Part shown: in pieces, positions 32,509-38,856 of the stretch
Layout: every line of letters begins with the position of its first letter
Numbering within the stretch: the stretch's first letter is position 1
Source of the DNA: Planctomycetota bacterium
GTDB lineage: Bacteria > Planctomycetota > Phycisphaerae > UBA1845 > UTPLA1
Assembly: GCA_016235815.1 (NCBI GenBank)
Contig: JACRIM010000059.1
Coordinates: 1-38,856 of the forward strand
Direction of reading: 5' to 3'
DNA: 38,856 nt
Notes under the pieces: model-generated
The model's database searches: none
Told to the model about the DNA's origin: nothing
What the model saw: only the letters and a program-made list of their open reading frames with translations
Translations under genes and position numbers: made by a program

Positions 32509-33270
32509 TCAGCGATATGTGGCTCTCGGCTTCTCGAACACCATGCACACGTCGTGCAAGCCTGGGATGAAGCTGGAACGGTAGACTTTGCGGCTGCTGC
32601 TCGCGCCGTGGCTGAATCGGATGATGTCGGTGCAAGCGTGGCGCAAGCCACATTCAAAGGCAAGCCGCTTGGTGTAGTAGGTGAGGGGGGTGAAGCCGAC
32701 CTCGCGGTCATTGTAATCGCCCATGAGAATGGCGAGTTTTCCGTTCGGCGTCATTGCCTTGACGCAATTGCCGATGACAGCCGCGTAGCGTTCAAGGAAC
32801 GCCTCAAGCGTCGGTGCGCGCGACAAGTCGCGGGCGTCGGCAGCGTAGAGCTTCTGCCGCCAATACGGCGGATGAATCCACACGAAGTCAAATCGCTCGG
32901 TCGGAAGTTGTGCCGGATCGGCGGCATCGAAGCCGCTGTGGATGTCCCTGGAATCGCACGGGATTTCCAGTTCGCGGCACACGTCGCGGCAGGTCCCGCT
33001 GCCGCTCATGGCGTCGAACACGCTAACCGGCTGGAAATAAAGCAGAAGATCGCGGATGAGATTCCCGCCACAGTTGCCGGGGTAGCGGCGGTCGCCGTAA
33101 TCGCCGGCTCGGTCAAAATGATAGAGGCTGGTCAGCCGCGGCACGGGACTGGCCGTGATGGGCGCAAGCGGAAGCCGGGCGAATTGCCAGCGCTGCCGTG
33201 ACGGCAGGCAAACCGGTTTAGCTGCTGCCGGCCGCGCGCGGTAGAAGGGGTTCACGACAGGGTTAGTCAT
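32509..33270 (-). CDS. plasmid-borne orphan DNA methyltransferase
   Basis: A 253-residue amino-type DNA methyltransferase with no restriction partner nearby. SAM-binding motif I is DAMSGSGTC, and the catalytic motif IV is IHPPYWRQK (HPPY in place of the commoner DPPY or NPPY). A later strand, GKLAILMGDYND, fits the fold. A TRD-like C-terminus follows. AAGGAGG lies 6 bases before the ATG at 33270. The gene overlaps the preceding small gene by 8 bases. Orphan methyltransferases on plasmids can protect against host restriction; that role is inferred. Confidence 0.85.
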   Translation of the reverse strand: MTNPVVNPFYRARPAAAKPVCLPSRQRWQFARLPLAPITASPVPRLTSLYHFDRAGDYGDRRYPGNCGGNLIRDLLLYFQPVSVFDAMSGSGTCRDVCRELEIPCDSRDIHSGFDAADPAQLPTERFDFVWIHPPYWRQKLYAADARDLSRAPTLEAFLERYAAVIGNCVKAMTPNGKLAILMGDYNDREVGFTPLTYYTKRLAFECGLRHACTDIIRFSHGASSSRKVYRSSFIPGLHDVCMVFEKPRATYR

Positions 33271-33556
33271 GGGACGCCTCCTTGGGCAAGAGCACGAGGA
33301 TTCTCGCATCCGGTGGCGCGGGCGTTTCGCTGATGTAGAAGCCGATACGGTTGACGTAGCGGAAGCCGCTCAAGATGTACTGGCCGCCGTTGTCGCCATC
33401 GACTAGCGTCCATACGGTATAGGGGTTCTGTCGGCGTACGAAGGCGAGATCTTCGCCGTAAGTCTCGAAGAGCCTGCCGCCGTGATGGGGATTGCGCCGC
33501 AGCGGATAGCGCTGGGCGAATTCAGCTTCGCTGAGTTGCAGAAGGGGCTGGGTCAT
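33263..33556 (-). CDS. small plasmid-type hypothetical protein
   Basis: A 97-residue soluble protein. Sequence such as YTVWTLVDGDNGGQYILSGFRYVNRIGFYIS suggests a compact beta-rich fold with conserved-looking Gly and aromatic residues. No family is recognised. Its ATG overlaps the stop of the upstream gene by 4 bases (ATGA) and its end overlaps the methyltransferase start, so these genes are translated together. Similar short proteins are common in plasmid maintenance and early-transfer regions; the function is unknown. Confidence 0.7.
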   Translation of the reverse strand: MTQPLLQLSEAEFAQRYPLRRNPHHGGRLFETYGEDLAFVRRQNPYTVWTLVDGDNGGQYILSGFRYVNRIGFYISETPAPPDARILVLLPKEASHD

Positions 33557-33795
33557 GGCCGGCCTCCGCTCTTGTGAGGCGTGGGGAACATCTCGTCCGC
33601 GACGACTTCGATGTGCGTCCAGGTGAAGCCATACTCGCAGTCATGGCAGGCTAGACACTCCTGAAGCACTTCCCAGGCCTGGTCGTCCGTCAAGTGGGGA
33701 CGGACGCCTCGCACGTCCTCGATGCTCCAAATAACTGCGACTTGGCGGCGCCGCGCGAGTTCGGTTTCGATGTCGATGACACATTCTGTGGTCAT
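33553..33795 (-). CDS. small acidic hypothetical protein, first gene of the methyltransferase operon
   Basis: An 80-residue protein beginning MTTECVIDIE. It is helical with an internal LTDDQAWEVLQECLACHDCEYG segment whose two Cys could bind metal, although only a C-x2-H-x-C type cluster is visible. The start at 33795 has AAGGAGA 6 bases upstream; the frame is open to 33951 but that extension crosses the terminator hairpin. It overlaps the next gene by ATGA. Unknown function. Confidence 0.7.
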   Translation of the reverse strand: MTTECVIDIETELARRRQVAVIWSIEDVRGVRPHLTDDQAWEVLQECLACHDCEYGFTWTHIEVVADEMFPTPHKSGGRP

Positions 33796-33810
33796 AACGA
33801 TTCTCCTTGC

Positions 33811-33841
33811 ATAAAATGGGGCGGGCCGCGAAGCCCGCCCC
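33811..33841 (-). terminator. intrinsic terminator between two small minus-strand genes
   Basis: On the minus strand GGGGCGGGC and GCCCGCCCC form a perfect 9-bp stem with a 6-base TTCGCG loop, followed by ATTTTAT. It lies 10 bases after the stop of the gene at 33852-34064 and just before the ribosome site of the next gene. It probably ends or attenuates that transcript. The T tract is short, so read-through is likely. Confidence 0.75.
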
Positions 33842-33851
33842 GGTTGAACGA

Positions 33852-34064
33852 TTACTCTTTCGGTTCCGATACGACGCGGAGCGTAATGCGTCCGTCGAGC
33901 GGCACGGCCTCGATCTGGAGGTTGAAACCCTTGCCGTCGGCGTGCGCCCAAGCGGCGCCGATGCGGGTCCAGATTGCCTTGCCGCCTTCGCGGTCGCGCA
34001 CCTGGTAGGCGACGTGCGTCGGGGTCTTGGACGTTTGTCCGGGGTTGTTCTTGGCGTCAGTCAT
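33852..34064 (-). CDS. small plasmid-type protein (beta-rich, unknown function)
   Basis: A 70-residue protein beginning MTDAKNNPGQTSKTPTHVAY. It continues with VRDREGGKAIWTRIGAAWAHADGKGFNLQIEAVPLDGRITLRV, seen here as strands around KAIWTRIGAAW and FNLQIEAVPLDG. This resembles a family of short plasmid and ICE proteins of unknown function. AAAGGAG lies 9 bases before the ATG; upstream in-frame ATGs lack ribosome sites. It is followed by an intrinsic terminator. Confidence 0.75.
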   Translation of the reverse strand: MTDAKNNPGQTSKTPTHVAYQVRDREGGKAIWTRIGAAWAHADGKGFNLQIEAVPLDGRITLRVVSEPKE

Positions 34065-34580
34065 GATTCGTCTCCTTTTCATAAGTGTCCGGCCGCGACC
34101 ATCGCGGCCTGATGGCACTGCGAACTAAGCCGCAACAGTCCGGGGGCTTTAGCCAAGCGCAAGCGCATCGGTCACAGCGGAAAATGGTGGGTCCCTTCAG
34201 GGGAAACGATTTTCTGCTTGACCGGCCCGGCGGCGGCTTTAAGTGCCATAAGGAAGGCCGCGGGCGGGGCAGGCACGAGAAAAGGAAAAGACGAATCTCT
34301 GGCGACAAGGCAAGGCCGGCAGTCCAAGAAACCACGAAACGCCGGTGCGGATGGTGCTCGGCGAAGCAGCGGCAATCGGACTCGCGCGAGAAGCGATGCG
34401 TATCGCGCACGCAAGGGTTGCAACCGACGCGGGCCGTGTATCAACGCGATACGGACGCGCACTCAGGTGTATCACTTTGAATCGGAAGCGCAAGTTCAAC
34501 CGGCGGGCTACGTGAAAGAAAGTATCGAATGCGAGCAATAGTTAACTGATTGGCAGTAATCGCATCGTAGAATAAGAATC
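34065..34580. other. gene-free region upstream of the relaxase with clustered palindromes (possible oriT)
   Basis: No gene is supported in these 516 bases. Within 72 bases, at 34381-34452, are four inverted repeats: CTCGCGCGAG, GCGAT-gcgt-ATCGC, GGTTGCAACC and GTATC-aacgc-GATAC. ATGCGA and TCGCAT arms flank a 25-base spacer near 34528-34565, just before the relaxase start. MobF relaxases usually act at an oriT upstream of their gene with such repeats near the nick site. No nick sequence could be named. Confidence 0.4.
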
Positions 34581-37229
34581 ATGCTTCGCATTACGCAGAA
34601 TACCGCGCCGCAGGGCGCGAAGTGCTACTACTCCACCGCCGACTATTACTCGGAAGGTCAGGAGCTTACCGGCCGCTGGTGCGGCGAGGGGGCCAAGCGC
34701 CTCGGTCTTGCTGGAACCGTGCAGCAGAAGGACTGGGACGCGCTCTGCGACAACCGCGATCCCAACATTGGACGGGTATTGACCGTGCGGCAGAATCAGG
34801 GCCGTCGCGTCGGCTACGACTTCAACTTTCATGTACCGAAGAGCGTGTCCGTGCTCTACGGCGTCTCGAAGGATGATCGCATCCTGGAGGCGTTCCGCGA
34901 GTCGGTCGGCGCAACCATGCGGGACATAGAAGCGGAAATGCAGACCCGCGTCCGTGCGAAGGGTCAAAATGAAGACCGCTTGACTGGCAACATGGTATGG
35001 GGCGAGTTCATCCACACGACCGCTCGGCCGGTGGACGGCGTGCCCGATCCGCACCTGCACGCGCACTGCTTCGTGTTCAACACGACCTGGGACGAGAAGG
35101 AGGGCCGCTGGAAGGCCGGGCAGTTCGCGGGACTCAAGCGCGACGCGCCGTACTTCGAGGCGGTGTTTCATTCGCGGCTGGCGCGGAAGCTGGAAGAGTT
35201 TGGCCTGCCGGTGGAACGCACAAAAAAGGGCTGGGAGCTTGCCGGCGTCCCGAAGCCGGCGACGGAAAAGTTCTCACGGCGCACGGCGCTCATCGAAGAC
35301 AAGGCGCGGGAGAAGGGCATCACTAACGCCGAAGATAAGGGCGAGCTTGGCGCGAAGACGCGGGAGCGCAAGCGTAAGGATCTGACCTTCGATGAATTGC
35401 GACGGGAATGGAAGTCGCGGCTCTCGCCGGATGAACTGGCGGCGCTGGACGCCGTCAGGGGCCGGCTCGGACAAAAGAGCATCGCGGAGGACGACCGCCT
35501 CGCCGGCGAAGCTGTTGCGCGGGCCGTCGAGCATTCGTTCGAGCGGAATTCCGTGGTGCCGGAGCGGAAGCTCCTGGCCACGGCACTCAAGCGATCCTAC
35601 GGCGCTGCATCGCCGAACACCGTGATGGGGAAACTGGCCGGGCACAACCTCGTCGGCGCGGAGCGCGACGGTCAGCGGTTTGTGACGACGGCCGATGTGC
35701 TCCAGGAAGAGCTAGGGATGATCGCGTTCGCGCGACAGGGCAGGGGGACTTGCCGTCGCCTGGGCGACGGCACGCACACCTTCAAACGCGACTGGCTCAA
35801 CGCCGATCAGCGAAGCGCCGTGCTGCATGTCCTCAACTCGCCGGATCGCGTCATGCTCATCCGTGGCGGAGCCGGCACGGGCAAGACGACGATGATGACG
35901 GAAGCCGTCGAAGCGATTGAGGCGCATGGCAAGCATGTCTTCACTTTCGCGCCCTCAGCTGACGCGAGCCGCGGAGTGCTGCGGCGGGAAGGATTCGCCG
36001 ACGCCGAAACCGTTGCACGGTTGCTCAAGGATGAACAGCTTCAGGCGAAGGCGCGCGGACAGGTGCTATGGATCGACGAAGCCGGGCTTCTCGGAACGAA
36101 AGCGATGGCGCAGGTGTTCGACCTGGCTGACCGCCTCGATGCCCGCGTGATTCTCTCGGGGGACCGGAGGCAGCACGGCTCAGTGGAGCGCGGGGCAGCG
36201 CTCAGGCTGCTGGAGGAAGGGGCGGGCCTGGTTCCCGCCGAAGTCCGCGAAATACAACGGCAAAAAGGCGCGTACAAACAGGCCGTGCAGGCGCTCAGTG
36301 AAGGGCGGACGGAAGAGGGGTTCCGGCAACTCGACAAGCTGGGCTGGGTGCGCGAAGTCACGGACAGTGAGCGCTGCGAGGCGCTGGCGGAGGACTACGT
36401 CACCACAGTCGCCGAAGGCAAGTCGGCGCTGGTGGTATCCCCAACCCATGCTGAAGGCAAGAAAATCACGAACGAAATACGTTCGCATCTCAAGCAGACC
36501 GGCCGGCTTTCCGGCGGCGAGCATCGCATGTTGACGCTCCAGAACGCCAATTACACCGAAGCCGAGCGAAGCGATCCGTTGAACTACTCGGCCGGCGATG
36601 TGCTGGTGTTCCACCAGAACGCCAAGGGCCACCGCAAGGGCGAGCGCCTCGTCGTCGGCAATGATCCGCTGCCGCTCTCCGAAGCGGCGAAGTTCACGGT
36701 GTATTACCCCGATATCCTGCCGGTTGCGGCGGGCGACAGCCTTCGCATCACGCGCAACGGCACGACCGTCGATGGCGAGCACCGCCTCAACAACGGCGCG
36801 ACTTTCACCGTGAAAGATTTCGACGCGAAAGGCAACATCGTTCTCACGAACGGTTGGAAAATCGCCCGCGACTTCGGGCACATTGCTTATGGCTATGTCG
36901 TAACGAGCCACGCAAGCCAGGGACGAACGGTGGACCGCGTCTTCATCGGCGAGTCGGCGCAGAGTTTTCCGGCGGCGTCGCGCGAGCAGTTTTACGTCTC
37001 GGTCTCGCGCGGCCGGCAGCGAGCGACGATCTATACCGACGACAAGGAAGCGCTGCTCGATGCCGTCAGCCGCTCCGACGACCGGCTCTCGGCGACGGAG
37101 TTTTTGAACGGCCGCGAGTTTCGCGAGCGAGCATTCATGTTCGAGCGGCTGGAACAATTGCAGCCAGCGTCCCAAGACGCGCAACGCATAGCTCAACTGG
37201 AAGAACGGAGAATGGACTATGAGCGGTAG
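34581..37229 (+). CDS. MobF-type conjugative relaxase-helicase (TrwC/TraI-like)
   Basis: An 882-residue protein that should nick one strand at oriT through a tyrosine, stay attached to the 5' end and unwind DNA for transfer. The relaxase domain has paired tyrosines near the N-terminus (Y16-Y17 and Y22-Y23) and the metal-binding triad H158, H160 and H162 (PHLHAH). The helicase (superfamily 1) follows, with Walker A GGAGTGKTT at 429-437, IDEAGL as Walker B, SGDRRQHGSV, and the C-terminal motif VTSHASQGRTVDRV with YVSVSRGRQ. It is shorter than TrwC (about 966) or F TraI (about 1756), lacking long extra domains, but both activities look complete. The ribosome site is weak. It overlaps the next gene by 11 bases. 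Confidence 0.95.
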   Translation: MLRITQNTAPQGAKCYYSTADYYSEGQELTGRWCGEGAKRLGLAGTVQQKDWDALCDNRDPNIGRVLTVRQNQGRRVGYDFNFHVPKSVSVLYGVSKDDRILEAFRESVGATMRDIEAEMQTRVRAKGQNEDRLTGNMVWGEFIHTTARPVDGVPDPHLHAHCFVFNTTWDEKEGRWKAGQFAGLKRDAPYFEAVFHSRLARKLEEFGLPVERTKKGWELAGVPKPATEKFSRRTALIEDKAREKGITNAEDKGELGAKTRERKRKDLTFDELRREWKSRLSPDELAALDAVRGRLGQKSIAEDDRLAGEAVARAVEHSFERNSVVPERKLLATALKRSYGAASPNTVMGKLAGHNLVGAERDGQRFVTTADVLQEELGMIAFARQGRGTCRRLGDGTHTFKRDWLNADQRSAVLHVLNSPDRVMLIRGGAGTGKTTMMTEAVEAIEAHGKHVFTFAPSADASRGVLRREGFADAETVARLLKDEQLQAKARGQVLWIDEAGLLGTKAMAQVFDLADRLDARVILSGDRRQHGSVERGAALRLLEEGAGLVPAEVREIQRQKGAYKQAVQALSEGRTEEGFRQLDKLGWVREVTDSERCEALAEDYVTTVAEGKSALVVSPTHAEGKKITNEIRSHLKQTGRLSGGEHRMLTLQNANYTEAERSDPLNYSAGDVLVFHQNAKGHRKGERLVVGNDPLPLSEAAKFTVYYPDILPVAAGDSLRITRNGTTVDGEHRLNNGATFTVKDFDAKGNIVLTNGWKIARDFGHIAYGYVVTSHASQGRTVDRVFIGESAQSFPAASREQFYVSVSRGRQRATIYTDDKEALLDAVSRSDDRLSATEFLNGREFRERAFMFERLEQLQPASQDAQRIAQLEERRMDYER

Positions 37230-37635
37230 GATTCTGGAGCGGCACCTTGGCCGCAACGGGACAGGCAACGGCGCAGCCGACGTGCCCATTGTCGATCAGA
37301 GCGAAATCGACGACCTGGGCTGCTTTGGATGGCTGCGGGGCATCCGGGACCGGTCGCTCTGCCTGGAGCTTCGGAAGGCGAACGGAAACATCGTCGCCAT
37401 CCCGTATCACGGCATCGACCGGTTCGATTTCGATCCCTCGGAAGGCATCCTACTTTCATTGGGCGGACGGGAGATTCGCATTAAGGGTCGGCATCTCAAC
37501 GCCGAGATTCGCCCGGCGATTCGTTTGTTCGAGGGGATGACGCGGCATCGAGTGTCATGGGTCCGGGAAGCGGACAATCATGCCGAAGCCGCAGCAATGG
37601 GAACCGACACTGTGATTCACGAAATTGATTGGTGA
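37219..37635 (+). CDS. hypothetical protein translationally coupled to the relaxase
   Basis: A 138-residue soluble protein without a recognised family. It looks beta-rich (IVAIPYHGIDRFDFDPSEG, GILLSLGGREIRIKG), with an acidic start and a short C-terminal helix. The ATG lies inside the end of the relaxase gene, with GGAG 8 bases upstream. It is therefore almost certainly translated with the relaxase and may help in DNA transfer or regulation. The next gene is on the other strand. Confidence 0.7.
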   Translation: MSGRILERHLGRNGTGNGAADVPIVDQSEIDDLGCFGWLRGIRDRSLCLELRKANGNIVAIPYHGIDRFDFDPSEGILLSLGGREIRIKGRHLNAEIRPAIRLFEGMTRHRVSWVREADNHAEAAAMGTDTVIHEIDW

Positions 37636-37661
37636 GCGACGCGAGGATTGGGTCCGCGGGC

Positions 37662-37874
37662 CTAACGATCTCGGCCGCGCCCACGGTGATGCTTGGATTC
37701 ACGGTGGTTGATTTCACGCAGAATTGGCTGGAGCATCTGGACGACCGACGCCGCTGCCATGACTCCCATGCAAATCATGGCAACCTTGTTGAACACGACG
37801 GCGTCGGCCGCCGGCGCGTTCCGGGCCATGTTCTGCGCCGTATTGGCAAGGTGAAGCGGATTCGGGTTCGTCAT
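37662..37874 (-). CDS. small membrane protein
   Basis: A 70-residue protein with a polar N-terminal half (MTNPNPLHLANTAQNMARNA) and one hydrophobic helix at about 30-48 (VAMICMGVMAAASVVQML). A basic tail rich in His and Arg follows. GAGAGG lies a few bases before the ATG. It converges on the relaxase operon. The form is like that of short plasmid-encoded inner-membrane proteins; function unknown. Confidence 0.6.
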   Translation of the reverse strand: MTNPNPLHLANTAQNMARNAPAADAVVFNKVAMICMGVMAAASVVQMLQPILREINHRESKHHRGRGRDR

Positions 37875-38011
37875 AGTACCTCTCAGTTCAACAGAGTTTC
37901 AGCAAGAAATCTATAACCCATACTACATTACTCGTGTGTCAGGAATATGACAGTTGCGTTGCATTTCTGTGACAACTGGGAACGATGGGCAATCCGGCGG
38001 GTCGCAAGGCG

Positions 38012-38711
38012 CTAAATCGAAATCCTCTCCACCACGTTCCTGGTGACCGTCCGATCGCGGCGGTCATAAAGACGTGTCGTTCTGGGATCGGCGTGGCCTA
38101 GCAGTTCCTGAACGTCCTCAAGCGGTACGCCCTGTTCCAGAAGATCGGTTGCGGTGGTGGCGCGGAAGGAATGGCAGGTCAGGATCGAAGGAAGTCCGGC
38201 GGCTTTCAGCCGGCGTTTGACCATGCGGTGGATGTCCTTAGCCTGAAACGGACGCTCGCTCAATTGCAGCGTCCGGCCGAGCGCGGCGCGAAAGAGCGGC
38301 GCGTCGTGGTCGCCGGGAGCGGCGGCGATGTATTCCTCGATGTAGCCCTGCAAATCATGCCGGCAGGGGATCTGACGAGCGGCTCCGCCCTTCTCATCGA
38401 GCCGCAAATACCACTGACGGCCGTCGGTATGGAAGTCGCGACGCCGGAGCTTCGAGACCGCGCCGACGCGGCAGGCCGTGTACATCATGGTGGCGAGAAT
38501 CGCCCGGTCGCGGAGTCCGACGACATGGCCGGTGGTGATGGATTGAAGCAACGCCCGCGCGTTCGCCGGGTCGGTGGACGGCGTCTTGCCGGAGACGTTT
38601 CTGACTCTCGGGCCGCGAACGGAAGCGGCCGGATTCAGGACGACGGCGTGGCGCTGCACGAGCGCGTCGAAAAACTTTCGGATCGCAGCCAGGTGAAGTT
38701 TCTGGGTCGGC
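38012..38711 (-). pseudogene. tyrosine recombinase gene truncated at its 5' end by an insertion sequence
   Basis: The remaining frame encodes about 232 residues of a XerC/D-like recombinase. The surviving part begins in the middle of the core-binding domain (LAAIRKFFDALVQRH) and includes the whole catalytic domain. This has Arg in ACRVGAVSKL, Lys in DEKGGAARQ, HSFR, LLGH and the nucleophile Tyr in TRLYDRR. The frame stays open up to 38711 and then meets a CTAG and foreign sequence, so about the first 80-100 residues are missing. Translation could still start at GTG 38659, giving 215 residues without the DNA-clamping domain, which should be inactive. It was probably a multimer-resolution or integration enzyme of the element before the insertion. 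Confidence 0.82.
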
Positions 38712-38715
38712 CTAG

Positions 38716-38856
38716 TACTACAACGCTAAGAAGGCTCAAGTTCCATTAGGCCGCAACTCGATGAGATTCCTGGGTGAGCCTTACACTCAGGAGGTCATGG
38801 GCATGGATGCGGCGACGATTATGAGGATCAAGCCAGCTTTGACCGAGTATTTGCAC
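38716..38856 (+). mobile_element. left end of an insertion sequence, probably IS701-like, cut by the window edge
   Basis: The recombinase reading frame ends at a CTAG at 38712-38715, which fits the YTAR 4-bp target preferred by IS701-family elements. The sequence after it, TACTACAACGCTAAGAAGG, is the probable terminal inverted repeat. A transposase start follows about 85 bases in. The right end lies outside the window, so the target duplication cannot be checked. Confidence 0.6.
38803..38856 (+). CDS. transposase, N-terminal fragment (probably IS701 family)
   Basis: Only the first 18 codons are in the window: MDAATIMRIKPALTEYLH. This resembles the opening of IS701-type DDE transposases, which begin with a short helix ending around L-x-P-x-L and then a conserved FDDCF segment that would lie just outside. 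AGGAGG is 8 bases before this ATG; another ATG at 38797 is only 2 bases after it, so 38803 is favoured. Family assignment rests on memory of a short segment. Confidence 0.55.
   Translation, partial: MDAATIMRIKPALTEYLH

Noticed and set aside
37979-37988. GGAACGATGG shared with 25501-25510, as a possible recombination site pair
   Set aside because: A 10-base match in a 39-kb window is expected by chance and the surroundings do not match.

Overview
The window looks like part of a mobile, plasmid-like element from a planctomycete-type bacterium. The main clue to the host is a pair of secreted proteins at 25.6-28.8 kb. One has FG-GAP beta-propeller repeats, and both end in short Asp-rich, dockerin-like tails containing the string GLDIQPF, a style common in Planctomycetota. 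The backbone is GC-rich with Shine-Dalgarno-led genes. Two blocks (about 2.5-8.1 kb and 11-19 kb) look less GC-biased in codon choice, which suggests separate acquisition. I have no tools, so all family names come from motifs read by eye.

Layout. 0-2 kb: a small lipoprotein and a tyrosine integrase. 2.5-8.1 kb: a tightly packed three-gene operon of a DNA methyltransferase, an ATPase with two GHKL modules (MORC/Hsp90-like at the N-terminus, histidine-kinase-like at the C-terminus), and a receiver-domain-like protein. It has the shape of a signalling-controlled restriction or defence system and is the best candidate for an undescribed system. 8.1-10.7 kb, convergent with it: a fused methyltransferase and PstI/BsuBI-type restriction enzyme. 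11-19 kb: an eight-gene minus-strand operon ending in a strong terminator. It combines a NitT/TauT-type ABC importer with a SPASM radical SAM enzyme, a B12-type radical SAM enzyme, two membrane proteins and an unknown helical protein.

19.3-24.8 kb: a very large methyltransferase-helicase protein typical of plasmids and integrative elements, preceded by a small conserved-looking gene. 25.6-28.8 kb: the two secreted proteins, with a small HTH regulator and a perfect 19-bp palindromic operator between them. 28.8-32.1 kb: replication and partition functions. These are a DnaA box, 21-bp iterons, a winged-helix-type Rep protein, a ParA ATPase, a ribbon-helix-helix partner and an array of short centromere-like repeats. 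32.5-37.9 kb: an orphan methyltransferase, small plasmid-type genes, a MobF (TrwC/TraI-type) relaxase and a possible oriT. 38.0-38.9 kb: a tyrosine recombinase gene whose 5' end is cut off by an insertion sequence running out of the window.

Taken together, Rep/iterons, ParA/RHH/centromere, relaxase and recombinases describe a replicating and mobilizable element. It carries at least four DNA methyltransferase modules and two multigene cargo systems. No type IV secretion genes, CRISPR arrays, rRNA or convincing tRNA genes were seen.
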